Source: Acridotheres tristis
Taxonomy: Eukaryota; Chordata; Aves; Passeriformes; Sturnidae
Direction of reading: 5' to 3'
DNA length: 64,000 bases
NCBI GenBank assembly: GCA_037013685.1
Contig: CM072885.1
Coordinates: forward strand, 28,123,442 to 28,187,441
The translations under genes and the position numbers were made by a program. This document shows, in pieces, positions 1-11,758 of this stretch. The number at the start of each line of letters is the position of its first letter. Positions within the stretch are counted from its first letter, which is position 1. The notes below the pieces were generated by a model, which was given only the letters and a program-made list of their open reading frames with translations, was not told the DNA's origin and did no database searches.

Positions 1-307
1 AGAAAAGCGAGCAAATCAGTAAAACCTCAATCAAAACATAAAGTGGTACCATTATGGATGTGGAAAAAAGTCCCTTTTGCATATTTCACTAAGAATTTTC
101 TTTTTTTTTTTTTTTAAGATAAAACATGTAAAAACCCATGAGCTTTTGATGATGTAATTTTAACACATGGTAAGAATATAACATATGAGCCCAGTAATTT
201 TTTTTGAGTTAGCATTCTTATCAGCATATCAGCAGAACCCTGTCTACCAAATATTGGGATAAGATACTGGACAACTAAAGATCTTTATATTCCCTAGGGT
301 TAAAGAT
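1..307. other. AT-rich non-coding flank
   Basis: No coding or repeat signature is recognised here. There is a 15-base T run at 101-115. The last five bases (303-307, AAGAT) are the left target-site duplication of the LTR that follows. Confidence 0.6.
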
Positions 308-1030
308 TGTTGGGGGTTGGATTGTTCCCCTTTTCTTTCTGTGGAATTCCTCCCATTGTTATGCTAAGTAATTGTGGCTACACCTTGAAACGACAGATAA
401 TGTTCTCTCATAGAGGGGTGGGTGGAGGAGGAGGGGGGAGGAAACCGGAAAAGGAAAGGTGGGATGGGGGGTCTGGAGTGGGGCTCTCGCTCTCGCTTGG
501 CTCGTGGAGTGGGAGGACCGCCTGGGCTCCGCTCTGGCATCTCCCCCTGCCATGCCAGCACTGAGATCCACGCTCCCTGCCTTTGGACATCGCTCTGCTG
601 CTCTCCCATCTCACCCTACTATCTCCGGACACTCTGCTGAGCACCATGACCGACACCGTGAGGGGGAGTCACTTTCCCATCCCCTCTCACCCCTGGGCCT
701 CCGCCGCCATCACTCCAGCCCTCTTCAACTGCGCGGGACCCGCCCTGCCCCCACAGCACCGGTAACCGAGCGCAGGAAGACGGCCTGAGGCCAAAAGGGA
801 CTGGAGCGGAGCTAGACTGTTCTGTTCTGTTGCCAGTTTTTATAGCTGTTGTTGTTTTCTGCCTTGTTAAATACCAGTAAAGAACTGTTATTCACATCCC
901 CATATCTCCTGCCTGAAAGCATCTGAATTGGACCTAAAATAATTAAAAGGGAGGGGGGCTTGCACTCTGCATTGCAGAAAAGGGGCTCTTGCCTTTCCTT
1001 AAACCATACCTGTCTTTTCAAACCAAGACA
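308..1030 (+). mobile_element. Solo LTR, ERVL-like (5-bp TSD), copy 1 of a pair
   Basis: This is a 723-bp long terminal repeat of an endogenous retrovirus. It starts TGTTGGGGG and ends CCAAGACA, the canonical TG...CA. It is flanked by a perfect 5-bp duplication, AAGAT at 303-307 and 1031-1035. A closely similar sequence lies at 50351-51118: both share the first ~70 bases, a G/A-rich then CpG/CT-rich centre, an AGTAAA signal before AACTGTT (here at 876-881) and a U5 ending in TCAAACCAAGACA. No internal ERV sequence adjoins either end, so this is a solo LTR left by LTR-LTR recombination. A 5-bp TSD is typical of class III (ERVL-like) elements, but I could not assign a Repbase name. The CpG-rich middle (about 480-780) could act as a promoter region. 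Short open frames on both strands inside it are products of GC-rich composition. Confidence 0.85.
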
Positions 1031-1035
1031 AAGAT

Positions 1036-4000
1036 GATACAAAAGCCTTCTGACAGATATTTCTATCCAACATTAATAAGTTTCTTCCAGCTTTCCTCTA
1101 AACATAATACTTCTGGAGATTGTCTTGCATTTGATAGTAACTACCCTTCATAATTCTCTCAACTTCTACATAATTCAACATCTGTTTTCTTTCTTTTAAT
1201 ATTTTTCTAAGATAATATTTAGTACTCATAAATTACACCCATATATAATTGTAATTTAAATGTATAGTCTTATACATATTAGGTATAGAATTGTTTATTA
1301 TTTTACTGATTTTACATATGCTATCATTCAGTTTTCTTAAATCTTTTAACTTGTATTTTGAGAACAGAGAAGTCAAAAAAGCTAATTTATTTTCCTGTAT
1401 TATTTGTTACTTTATATAATTTTATATTAATTTTTCTTTCTCTTATGGACTCACAGCCAAGATACGACTTCGAATAGCTCTCCTTCATTGAAAATTATTA
1501 TTACAGCACAGGTGTATTATGGAGAGAGGTAGAATTTAGAATCTCAGGTTGAAAAGAAATAGTGTTTTAATGCTCTAGTCAATTTTCTGATAGTACTTCC
1601 ATCTAATCAAACACCTTTATGTTCCAAAGAAGCCACAAACATCTGTGCCAGGCCAGACACATCCTTACTTGTACAGCAGGACACCTGCCTCCAGAATCAG
1701 CTTTGCCACAATTTGGAGGGGTGCTCCAGCTTTGTGTCTAAGAAGTAGACACCCTTCTTATATGTAGTGGTGTTGGTTACTCTCATCATGTGGCATGACA
1801 GAGAAACTACCTTCCATTTATCAGGATCTTCAGACAGAATTTAGCTGGAATCACTGCAATTTTGAACTGCTATTTGATCAAGAACAAGGTAGGACCTACT
1901 GGTTGCTTTGGGAAAGATCGATTTTTTTAGAAATAGGTACACAGTTCTTTCTCTTCCTGGTTTAAGAACTTTGGATATGGGGCAAGAATGGAAGAAGACT
2001 CCCACCATAAGAAGTTCAGCTAATTACATATGGCATTGTTTTGTCTGTGAGGGATAGAAAAATGGCTTTCAAAGTGGGTGAGAACATACTGATTCTTCTA
2101 ATTGGACATCCTGGAGGGGGAAAAAGCACTTGAGGATTGAAAAGCAAACATTCAGAGGGATTCCATGCATATTTAACTGCAACTTAACAATTGCATGTGC
2201 CTCATTTATGTTGAAATTAGGTAAAAATATTTTCTACTTCTTAGAAAATAATGCAAGACAGACTAATGTTTAGTACAATACAGGTGTACAGCACAAGCAT
2301 TTTCTGGTTTACTACATCTTTTAGAAGCTTTAATTTGTACAATGGAACACTCTACAGTTTTATCCCAGGGTGGTAAAAGCTAAAAGTTGAACAGCTACTC
2401 TAAACTGGTGTTAGGACTAGCTTAGGAACTTGTCTGAAGACATAAATGGATCCTACGTAATTTGCTTTTCTATTTTACATCACTATTAAAAAAGCTATAG
2501 TCAGGTGTGATGAATTGAACTCCAAAAGATTTATGATGTGCTCACCTGTGAGCATGCAAGGACGTGGATACTTGCTCATTAGAGCATTTACACAAGAACT
2601 GATGTACATATCTGACAAACTTGGTAAAAAAAAGAATTTATGCTGGTACTTGCAATCTCTGTAAGGATTATTCTGAAGACTTTTGTAGCACTAAAGTCAA
2701 GTTGCATAAAAAAAAACCAGAAAACACTTAATAAACTAAAGATTGGATAAAATTCTCTATTAATATATTTCAGTTGACTCAACACCAAGCGAGAATAGTA
2801 TTTCACTTTCACATTTTTCTTCTAAAGCAAGACACAGGAGTTAATTTCATTTTTCTCCTCACTTTTTCTCATCCCTGTAAGAAGCTTGCAGGCTCATCAA
2901 ATTCACATATGCAAACAGAAAAAAGCAATCCTCCTGGCCACCTAATTCTAATTCAAGCTGCTTTGCACAGCTACACTATTAAAAGGCCACATTCTTGAAG
3001 AATGATTGCCTTCTCTGCATACTTATTAGCTAGCCTGGTGCCTGGAAATGTTATTTCCTGTACTCTATAATATTTTTTGTGTCCTTTTTAAAAATAATCT
3101 ATACCTCACCTGCATCACAGGTCTGGCTGTCATCTAACTTAGCACATCACATGTCAGACACACCTAATAACTGTGCAGTGAGTTATGCAGAATCTGAGGG
3201 ACTCATTTAAGTAGAACAGTACCTTACAGAACTAAAAAAATAACTTTCAGGTGTTTCTGTAGGAGAACAATTAAATATCATTAACTTTTATTAGTAAAAC
3301 AAAAAAAGAGAGAAAACGTTTTCTATCGAAATCTAGACCTTATTCAAATGATCTGCAAGAATCTTTCTGACTTCAAATTCTACAAAATATTATAGGTGAT
3401 TTCTCTTAGGAATACATAAAACAGTGCACGTAGAAAAAACTACAGGAGACCCAATCCATAAGTACTGTAAGGACTTTATTGTGGATCATTGCCTCTCTAT
3501 CAGGACTTGAGGAATAATCATCTCCATTAAAGAGTAGACAGAATGAATTTGTCTTCCTCGGCTTGTGGAATGGCTGTGAGCTGACTGGGATCTCTCTGTT
3601 TTTTAGTTTTTATTTTATTTTATTACAGATTTGGGGTGTGTGCATGTTGAATTGAAATTTATTATTTTTTCCCTATTTTGAAATAATGGAAAATAAAAAT
3701 GACTCTTTCTTCATTTATATGGCATAGCTGAATGATAAACATTATTTTACCTTTTGCATTGCTTCTCTTTGTCTTTCTCTTGGCATTGTGTTTGCACAAA
3801 TAGCACCTTTGATGTATGAGTAGAAAACTGAAAAATGCCCATCCCCAAATAGTCTCCAGTATCAAATTGACCAGTTCTTTCATCCTTTCCTGTGCTTTAT
3901 TTCTTCTACCTTGATGAATCAGATGACATCACAGTTTCCAACTGTTAAACTGATTGTGTTGTTAGGACCCATTATTCATTTTATCTCAAGTACCTTAGCT

Positions 4001-4829
4001 GACCACATGCTATGGAGAGCTTCAGAAATATAGTAATGTCTTGAAAATGTTACTTGCAAATCATTAAGTCAATTGGCCAATTTCCTACGAAGCAGAATTT
4101 TGGAAATATGTTAGTCGTGTCCTCTTCAGATGGGAAACTGTCCCATCCAGTCTGAAGCCAGTATCTCTGTTTCTTAAGGATATTTGCCCTGACTGAACCT
4201 TTCCTAAGTTTATTTGTGTATTTCATGAACAGTGAGCTCAGACTCCAACCTTTTCATCAGTGCACATGCTAATAAAAAGCAAATCTTTTCAAATTATTTA
4301 ATAAAATTTAATACCTTTGAAATTCTGGTTTCAGTGGATTGAAAGATTTAAAAGTTTTTGAGCATACATGTGTAGCATGGAGGCAGATGCTCAGATATAC
4401 CTGCATACATAAAAGCAGAATATAGTTTCATAAAATTGCATCCTTGCAAGGTTTGGCTGCTATATTGCTGATTGCTACAGCAAATGGGTGAAAGTTCCTC
4501 TGCGTCAGACTATAAAAAAGGAGGGTAGTGAGGATGATCTAGGCTCTTATGATAAAATTTGGAACTCTGTCCAGCTGTGTCAGTGCAAGGAAATAACTGA
4601 ATATTTTAAATATGGTCACTGGAAGGCATGTACATATGCCTGAGGTGATTTTTAAAATTCCTTTTTTATAGATGAAATACAAAATTTAGTATCCTGTCCT
4701 CCAGAAGTTAGTTATTTAATGAAAACTATTGATAGAAGTTCCTTCTATGTTTGATAAAGAAAATAACTCAGAGGGTGATTCAGCATGTTTTAAACATTTA
4801 TGTTTTGTTCATTCAGATGGTATTGGATA
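1036..4829. other. AT-rich unique sequence, no feature recognised
   Basis: No exon, RNA gene or recognisable transposon is visible in this 3.8-kb stretch. Open frames are 75 codons or shorter and look like chance. A slightly GC-richer patch at about 1620-1960 is not assignable by eye. The stretch ends in CTAGGT (4830-4835), the left duplication of the next LTR. Confidence 0.5.
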
Positions 4830-4835
4830 CTAGGT

Positions 4836-5494
4836 TGTATTGGTTTGAAAGCAAAACCAGTGAGACTTCAAGTTAGTAATGCAATTTAATAGGAAAAAAA
4901 AGAGAAAAAATAAAATACATGCAATAATATAAAAGAAAAACCACTGACAGAGTCAGAATACAACCTGACACCCCATCAATCAGGGTGTTGGTAGCAGTCC
5001 CATTAAATGGTGGCTGCAGTCCTCCTGGATGACAGATGTGGTTCCGTTGAAGCAGTGCTCCTGTAGAAGGTGCAGTTTTCCTCCGAAGATCCAGCGATGA
5101 TGTGGAAAAGGTCCGACTTTCCTCTGGGATCCAGTGGAAAGGGCTGCCTTGGTGTTCCAAACCCCAGTTTTTTATCTAGGTAGGAAAGGCTTGGCTCCTG
5201 CCCCTGGCTGGGGCATCTCCCAATGGGATGATGTAATCTTATCAGTCACACAATAGGACTGAATGGCCCATTAACAGAAGATATCTTCTGGAGGAAGGAT
5301 GGGTTGTGAATAGATAACGATGATCATCCCCCGATCTTATCAGATGGCACATCAGCAGAGGATATCTCCCACAGAGATAAGGATCACCACCCCTCCCACA
5401 TTTTAACAGATGGTGATAGAATACACATTTTTGCATTGTACCCCAGGACAGCTTGGCATAGATATCTGAAGCTAGGTGGACTGAATCCCACACA
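4836..5494 (-). mobile_element. Solo LTR, class II (ERVK-like) candidate, minus strand
   Basis: This is a 659-bp LTR read on the minus strand: it begins TGTGTGGGATTCAG at 5494 and ends CAAACCAATACA at 4836. The flanks are CTAGGT (4830-4835) and CTAAGT (5495-5500), a 6-bp target-site duplication with one substitution. On the minus strand there is a TATA-like ATAAAAAA (complement of 5168-5175) and an ATTAAA-type poly(A) signal (complement of 4885-4890). The promoter, signal and U5 order is therefore correct for that strand. The terminal sequence resembles LTRs common in songbirds, from memory. No gag, pol or env sequence adjoins it. The 83- and 95-codon minus-strand frames lie wholly inside the LTR and are not genes. 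The mismatch in the duplication suggests it is older than the LTRs with perfect duplications. Confidence 0.8.
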
Positions 5495-5500
5495 CTAAGT

Positions 5501-6213
5501 ATTATTACATTTCATATCACCTTCTATATTATCCTTAACCTTTTTCACCTGCAGCAGGTTTTTGTGGGAAGCTGGATAAGTATAGGTGGATCCACCCAAT
5601 GCACTATTGTTATCACAGCCATATGTGAAATGCATTCTTTAATATGTTTTTAGCAGGCACGATTAAGGTATCTCTAGGAAACCTCAGTAAATTCCAGATG
5701 AGTGAAAAACATATTTTATTATGAAACTATGAGTGGAAACTAGATTATATTATGAAATTTAAGACACATTTTTTAGTGTTCCAGTGTTTCTGTAAGTCCT
5801 GATGATGCTGAGTGGAATTCTGCATGTTTGCAGGATTGACCCTTCTATGATGTAACCAGAAAATAATTCCAATCCAAAGAGAGATTACTGCCATACTCTT
5901 ATATGGAGTTATCTATGGATTATCATCATACAATAGAAAAATGGAAATTCATTTCAATGAAGTATTTGGGAGATCTATAAAAATCTGAATTATTTCAGAG
6001 ATCACCAAGGATTTCCCCTGTAAAATCTAAAAGTCAGCACCACAGAATAGGCAGTATATTGGAATAGAAAGTACAGAGTTGCTGTAAATGACATTTCATT
6101 TCTGATGGCAGCAAAGATCAATGTGCTTAGCTATAGCTCCTGAATTAATATCCCTTTCTACCATGGAATAGAATACTGTTACAAAGCTTCTTATTCTACA
6201 TTTCAAGTCTCTC
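5501..6213. other. AT-rich unique sequence, no feature recognised
   Basis: About 0.7 kb between an LTR and a SINE. No coding potential or repeat family is recognised. Confidence 0.5.
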
Positions 6214-6372
6214 ACCATAATGGCAGAATATTCTGAGTTGGAAGGGTATTCAACTCAGAATATTCTGAGTTGAAAGATCATCAAGTCCAAGCCTTAAGTG
6301 AATGGCCCGGATGGGGACTGAACCCTCACCCTTAGCATCATTAGCACTGTCATCTAACCAATTAAATAATGT
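6214..6372 (-). mobile_element. tRNA-Ile/CR1 composite SINE (TguSINE1-like)
   Basis: Read on the minus strand from 6370 to 6303, this has the layout of a tRNA-Ile head: an A-box-like GGTTAGATGAC, an anticodon-arm-like GCTAATGATGC segment, a B-box-like GGGTTCAGTCCCC, then an acceptor-like CCGGGCCA. It continues (6302 to about 6214) into a tail matching the CR1 3'-end style, with AAGATCATCAAGTCCAA on the plus strand followed by GAATATTCTGAGTTGG. A tRNA-Ile head fused to a CR1 tail is the published architecture of TguSINE1 in zebra finch. The tail of this copy is rearranged: AGAATATTCTGAGTTG occurs twice (6225-6240 and 6257-6272), and 6251-6272 is a perfect 22-bp palindrome. Degenerate box elements and a decayed 5' end make it an inactive fossil. 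No clear target duplication was found. Confidence 0.75.
6303..6370 (-). other. tRNA-Ile-derived SINE head (not a functional tRNA)
   Basis: The segment aligns along most of its length with the vertebrate tRNA-Ile(AAU) pattern. The 5' acceptor strand has decayed (ends TTAAATAATG), the D-arm start is mutated, and the T-loop GTTCGA has become GTTCAG. It runs directly into the CR1-like tail, so it is the SINE promoter part and not a tRNA gene. Confidence 0.7.
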
Positions 6373-7754
6373 CCTGTGGCATTCAATGAAGTGAATATTT
6401 TTAGGGTAGTATCAGTTTATAAAATAATCTAAATTATGATGTATTGAGCTATTCTGCATTTCTGTTCCAAGCAGTATTTTTTGTTGCTAGAGAGCTCAAA
6501 TGCCAATAAATACAAAGTTCTGTGCTGCAATGTATTTCTCTAGTAGCAGCTGCGTGTGGAAATGAGGGGCAAATCACAGTTGTTGCATTAACTCATTTGA
6601 TATCTCCTAGAATAAAGGTCAGGCTTTTTTTTCTTTGCCAGTCAAATTTTTTTGGAGAAAGATTAAAATGCTGTAATTCAGCATTTTGCAACACAGCCTC
6701 TCTTTTTTCATATTTATTGATGAAGTTTAGAAACCTCTTTGGAAAATGTTTTCTATAAGAAATCTGTGATTCTTTTTCATTATAATTCACTTACAGTTTA
6801 GATAGTTTTTTTATTCAGATATACTGAAATTATTTTTTTCTAATTTTTTCAACCAAACACACTATATTTAAAACATTTCCTCCAGTAAATCTTGCTTTTA
6901 AAGAAGATCTTGGCTTCCTGAATGAAAAAAAAAAAAAAAAAAAAGAAAACAACCATAATTGTGATCTTCACTATTTTTTTAAAATAAGTTTGACTTTCTT
7001 TTCAGAGCTTCTGATGAATATAATTGCAACAAGCTGTCTGGATATAAAGCTCTATATGAGATATTAATAGGGATTTTCTTGGTGCAGTTGTAGGTTTTTT
7101 ATGGTAATTTTGACATGCTAAACACCTGTCTCACTCTGGACAAGAAAAGAGTGTGTTTCAAACTATAAAAGACTAACAACAATCTAAGCTTGTGCTCTAA
7201 TTGTTGGGTTTTTTATGCAGGTTTTTTTATGATCAGGAGAATTCTGCTGTACTTAAATAAAATGGGAGAAAAAGCTACAAATACTGTAATTCTAATTGAG
7301 CATGTTTCTGCACACCAATATCATTTGAACTCCTCCTCCTCAAATCTCATTTAAGCAGCACGCCTTGCCAGGCCCTGCAGAAAAATAGCTTCTCAACATC
7401 AACTCCCATGCCTCCTTTAATACAAGATTACTAGATTTTTTTTTGTTTCCTGCTTGACTGCTAGCAGGGCAGTTGGTAAACAGGCCTGGAAAAGGGTCTT
7501 GAGGTATTAACAAAGTTCAAAGGGGAGAAGATAAGCTTCAGAAATTATGGAGAGAAGGGTATTTCCCTACCATATGCAGGAATACCTGTGTTATAGTTTT
7601 GTGCTCTCCAAGCAGCCACTGAAGGACTGAGAGTAAAGCCCCAGCAAAGTGGCCTCTTCTTCAAAGATAGGGGGATGAAGAAGACATTTATTTCTGAACT
7701 TTGAAGGCTTTATCACCAAAAAGAGAAACATATTGTTGCACAGTTTTCTTGCTC
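6373..7754. other. AT-rich unique sequence with poly(A) run
   Basis: No coding sequence or transposon is recognised. A 20-base A run lies at 6925-6944; it has no recognisable SINE or LINE body next to it. The stretch ends next to TGACAG (7755-7760), the left duplication of the next LTR. Confidence 0.5.
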
Positions 7755-7760
7755 TGACAG

Positions 7761-8445
7761 TGGCAGTTTGCTGTTTGCCTATTCAGACTAGGGCAGCCCC
7801 TCTAGCTCCAGTGCTAACCTGTGCCAAGAGTGGCCTCTTCCCAAGATCCAGGAAACTTGGGATATAGAGGTAGAGCTCCAAACTCTTGCTGTGGCAGCAC
7901 CAGTCCGAAGGAGAGTAAAGAGCACAGGATAGTCCTTTTGTAGATCCAAGGGTAAGGTTTATTGGAGAGGGATAGGAAACCAACTGGGGTCAGGGATGAG
8001 GAACCACAAAAGGCAGGGAGAACACTTGTACAACAACTTAAATAGGGGTCCTCCCCCATGGGAGGGTACAACTTGCCAACAAATCAGAGTAGCCTGGGGT
8101 GTAACACAAGCTGGGGCTACAACTGCACTTAACCAATAAGGGTAGAACATAGGCAGAGACCACACAACATAGCCAATGGTATACATAGGAGGGGAAGATG
8201 ACCACTGAACATTCTGAAAGAAAGGGAGGGGCCAAAGGGGATTGACATCTGTGTGGGATGGGATTAGGGTGACAGGCAGGGAAGAATCTGGAACCATAGG
8301 AGGGCTTTGGGGATAACAGACAAGGGTAGAGATGGGAAGGGGAGAGATAAAACATGTTAAACCAAGGGGGTACAACCTAGGAATGAACCATTATGAAACT
8401 GGGTATAACCTAAATTAACACGAAATAAAACAATACGCTGTAACA
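7761..8445 (-). mobile_element. Solo LTR, ERVK-like (6-bp TSD), minus strand
   Basis: This 685-bp LTR is flanked by a perfect 6-bp duplication TGACAG (7755-7760 and 8446-8451). On the plus strand it starts TGGCAGTTTG and ends GCTGTAACA, so the termini are TG...CA. The minus strand is the transcriptional sense: TATTTAA (complement of 8038-8044) serves as a TATA-like box, and AATAAA (complement of 7958-7963) follows about 75 bases downstream. Six-base duplications are typical of class II (ERVK/betaretrovirus-like) ERVs. No internal ERV sequence adjoins it. The overlapping minus-strand frames of 138 and 105 codons fall wholly within U3 and do not resemble a known protein, so I read them as open by chance. 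Confidence 0.85.
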
Positions 8446-8451
8446 TGACAG

Positions 8452-11072
8452 GACAAACATCAAAGTGCTGTGACTTCTCGTTCACAATCCTCTGAAATCT
8501 GGAAATTCCTTGCATAGACTCCAGTTTGCATCCAGGCTCCTAATGATGGCAAATTCTGTATGTTTTAGCATGTGCAGATCATGGCATTGTTTAACTGCTT
8601 AATGCATTTTTCAGTATTGAGAAGCACACAGGTGAATTGCTGAATTTTCACCCATTATCTGTGCTTACATAACATAAACCAATGTAATATAGTGGGACCT
8701 GAAATCACAGCTTTCTAAAATTACAAGAGAATTTTTTTTAAGTGCAAATACTTGGAAGTCAGTGTAAGGTTTCTGGTCTATTAAAACTCATTGAATATAC
8801 TTACTAAGTGCAGTTAATGCCATAGGTGCATTCAGCTACATTGAACATTATTCTTTTTTCAAATTCATTCTTCTATGAAGTTATTTAAAATGGCATCAAA
8901 GCTCTGTACTGTAAAGGAATCAATTTAGATGACTTCGAAACCAGTAAAGTTTGATTGAGAATTTAATTGAAAGTTTAGTTTTTTCCCCTCCTCTCAGTGA
9001 TACAAAATTATTTCCTATAAAAAGACTTTTTAGAAAGACTTTACTTTATAAAGTGAAGTAGGAGTTAAGGATGTACATACCTAGGATTTTTAAAGCATTT
9101 CATAGCATGAAAAAAAATGAGAGCAAGCAGCAAGCCACAGTCACCAATATCTCACTAGTTAACTACTGAGATGGTCACAAATCACATCCTGCTCATCCAC
9201 AGTCCAAAGCCACACTGCAAGGTCTGGCTGCTAAAGGGAAACAGGTGGAGCATGAACATTTTCATATTCATCATTCTCTTGGACTGCCAGTGTCCCATGG
9301 CAGCTCTTGGGACGCACTTTCTGCCTAGAATAGTTCATATAAATTTTGCACTTTTCAGAGTGACTTCAGTCTCTTCTTTTCCTCATTGAAAATTCTCTAG
9401 CTCCTGGCTATTTTGCCTTCCAGAACTAATATTTTCACAAGCCTGAATAGGATCTAGTGTTCCTCCAAACTGCTGTTTTTAAATGTGGTGCAACACAAGA
9501 AAAATATATTACAAAAACTGTTTACATTTTCCTTTATAACTTATTGTCAACTTCCTATCAAAGTCTGTCAAGTGTCTGTGGTGGACTTTTATTCCCTCCT
9601 TTAACTATGTAAAATTGATTTTATTGCAAGACCAATAAAGAACACTTTATTTTCTAAGGAAGGAAGATCGAATCATTGCACTAACAGGTCACCATGTCAG
9701 AATAATGTGACATTAGTGTAATTCAAGGTGTAAGCACACTGAGGAAGGAATCAGCATACAGGCAGAGGTGTTGACTCTGGTGAAGTGAATAAGAATAGGA
9801 AGAAGTTTAATGTCAAACAGAATAGAAAAGAACAAAGGGATTGTAGTAAGTTGATTAATAACATAGTATGGTATGTTATATAAAAAGAATTTAGATGCCT
9901 TAGGTAGACTAGATATCTAACTTTGAGATATCTACTGTCCATAAGAATGAATTAGAAGGTAAATTGCTGTAGAAATTACAATTTTTAGGAGACAAGCAAT
10001 CATGAAGTTTTTTTCTTGTTTCCTCGTGAAGATTATAAAAATGACTAATTGATATTGTCACGGTGCTTCACAGCTTAACTATAATTTCATTTGATTTCCA
10101 GAAAAAACAATTTGTTCTCTAGATGAGATTGATATATAATAGGCTGTAGATGGAAGTACATTAAGGTAAAAAACACATGAGTTGAAGGACTTTCTGTCAT
10201 GCTGATATAGAAATAACAATTATATAACTTATTTTTCCTAATATTTTCTTGGTATACAAACTATTAATCAATTTTTCTCTACTAATTATCCAGTTCTGAT
10301 CACTGTTGAGGTAGGATGTTGAGCATGATAGAGCTACAATCTCGTTTTTGCAGCCACCTTGCTCTACCTTACATTGATGTGTTAGGATTTATACTGGTCT
10401 TTGGGCAATGCAACGTGTGCTGAAGGTATCTGAAGTTATCCGTACCCTATAAGACTCGAAAAATCCAGTCACTGCATAGTCTTACAGCATCTGAAGGGTT
10501 GTACCCACTTGGGGTTGGGCTTCTACACTAGCAACAGGCTCCAGTGCTAGGGGGAGCCTGCTGGAGCCACCTAAAAGCTGGTGTCTGCCTGGGCAGATCG
10601 TTTGCAGTCTGCTTGTAAAAAAGCTTGTAAAAGTGAAATGGATGCTTTCACTTTGTGAGAATACTCTCGAACTGTCTTGTCTTCATCATGGCAAAGAAGC
10701 AACTGATAGTTATGTCAAAGGCACAGAAAAGAAGAACTAAAAATGTTGAACTTTGAAACCAGGGGAGAAGCCAGGATTTTGTATTGAACCTTCAAGGGAA
10801 AAAAAAAGCAAGCAAATTAGCAAGTGTTTAGTGTTTAGTTAAAGCAACCCAAAAAAGTTTATCATCTGTTATGTCCCCTCTGTCTCTTTGTACTAAACTT
10901 CTGTCTCGAGGTTAATTCTTTACTTCAGTGGAAAATTCTAAACAAAAATGAAAGCTTTGCCCTCAGAGGATTATTTGCAGTTCATTCATGGCAATCTGTA
11001 AAATTCCAGCAGCAAGAGAGAAAGACTAATTAAAACAAAATACATATGTTGTGATTTAGCACAGACAAGTAC
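8452..11072. other. AT-rich unique sequence
   Basis: No exon or repeat was identified with confidence. A GC-richer patch at about 10310-10620 contains GGGTTGTACCC and GGGGTTGGGCTTCT, faintly like CR1 coding sequence, but too diverged to call. The patch at 9120-9420 is also unassigned. Confidence 0.45.
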
Positions 11073-11077
11073 AGGTT

Positions 11078-11753
11078 TGTCCTGGTTTAGGGCAAATTTG
11101 GGAGGAAACCTCTGAATGGAGTCCCTCTAGGAAACAGATTCAAGCAGTCCCTCCCCCAATTGGTTGGGGGAAAAAATATTTCCGCGGAGAGAAGTGGGAA
11201 AAAAACAACAACCCTGTTTATTTAACGGGCAAAAGACTTCCTAGCACAAAAATGAACAATACTAAACAGCAAAACCTCTCGCTGCTCTGAAGAGATGGCA
11301 GATTTAGAAGAGTTCTTTCCGTGGCTGCCCGGCTCACTCAGTCTGCTCTCAGTCCCTCCTGTGCTGGGGATGCCGCGGCCCAGGCCAGGCCCGCTGGGCC
11401 ACAGGTGTGAGCTCCCGGTGCTCTGCTGGGTTTGCAGTCCAGAGGAGGCTCAAACAGTTCCAGGAAAACAGAAAAAAGGAAAAAAAACAATCCAGGGGGC
11501 TTCTCTGCCTCAGCTAGCCAGAAAACTAACCAAGAGCAAAGGAGGGCTTGCTCTCTCTCTCTGTCCATCACAGTCAACACAGTCAGTGTGCAGGAATGCG
11601 GGGCAGCCAGTGCAGTCTCTGATAACAAATTCTGCACTTCTTCTTTCCCCCCCTCCACTCCTGGAACCAGTCTTAAAGCTGCAGAATTCAATATTCAACA
11701 CCAACTGAACAGATGATTTGGGAATACAGATATCATATAGTCACCCCAAGGCA
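11078..11753 (-). mobile_element. Solo LTR, ERV, minus strand
   Basis: On the minus strand this begins TGCCTTGGGGTGAC (from 11753) and ends CTAAACCAGGACA (at 11078). That gives TG...CA termini and a total of 676 bp. The flanks AGGTT (11073-11077) and AGGAT (11754-11758) match at four of five bases, a plausible aged 5-bp duplication. AATAAA on the minus strand is the complement of 11217-11222, about 140 bases before the LTR end, as expected for a poly(A) signal and U5. The sequence ending ...CTAAACCAGGACA recalls a very common songbird LTR. The centre (11320-11480) is GC-rich, unlike the flanks, and gives short open frames on both strands that are not genes. No proviral interior is present. 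Confidence 0.75.
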
Positions 11754-11758
11754 AGGAT

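Noticed and set aside
5472..5477. CTAGGT as the right-hand duplication of the LTR at 4836
   Set aside because: It would place the end at GAAG and not CA; the site at 5495-5500 gives TG...CA termini with one mismatch in the duplication.
6303..6370. Possible functional tRNA-Ile gene on the minus strand
   Set aside because: The acceptor stem is decayed, the T-loop is mutated, and the sequence continues directly into a CR1-like tail; it is a SINE head.
6925..6944. Poly(A) run as the tail of a processed pseudogene
   Set aside because: No gene-like sequence precedes it and no flanking duplication was seen.
7959..8375. 138-codon minus-strand frame
   Set aside because: It lies entirely in the U3 of an LTR bounded by TGACAG duplications; proline- and serine-rich composition follows from the sequence, with no known domain.
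10310..10620. Possible CR1 coding fragment
   Set aside because: Only faint word-level resemblance; no continuous frame or conserved motif could be shown.
11295..11708. Overlapping frames on both strands, 137 and 117 codons
   Set aside because: Both lie inside an LTR with a GC-rich core; simultaneous openness on both strands is a composition effect.
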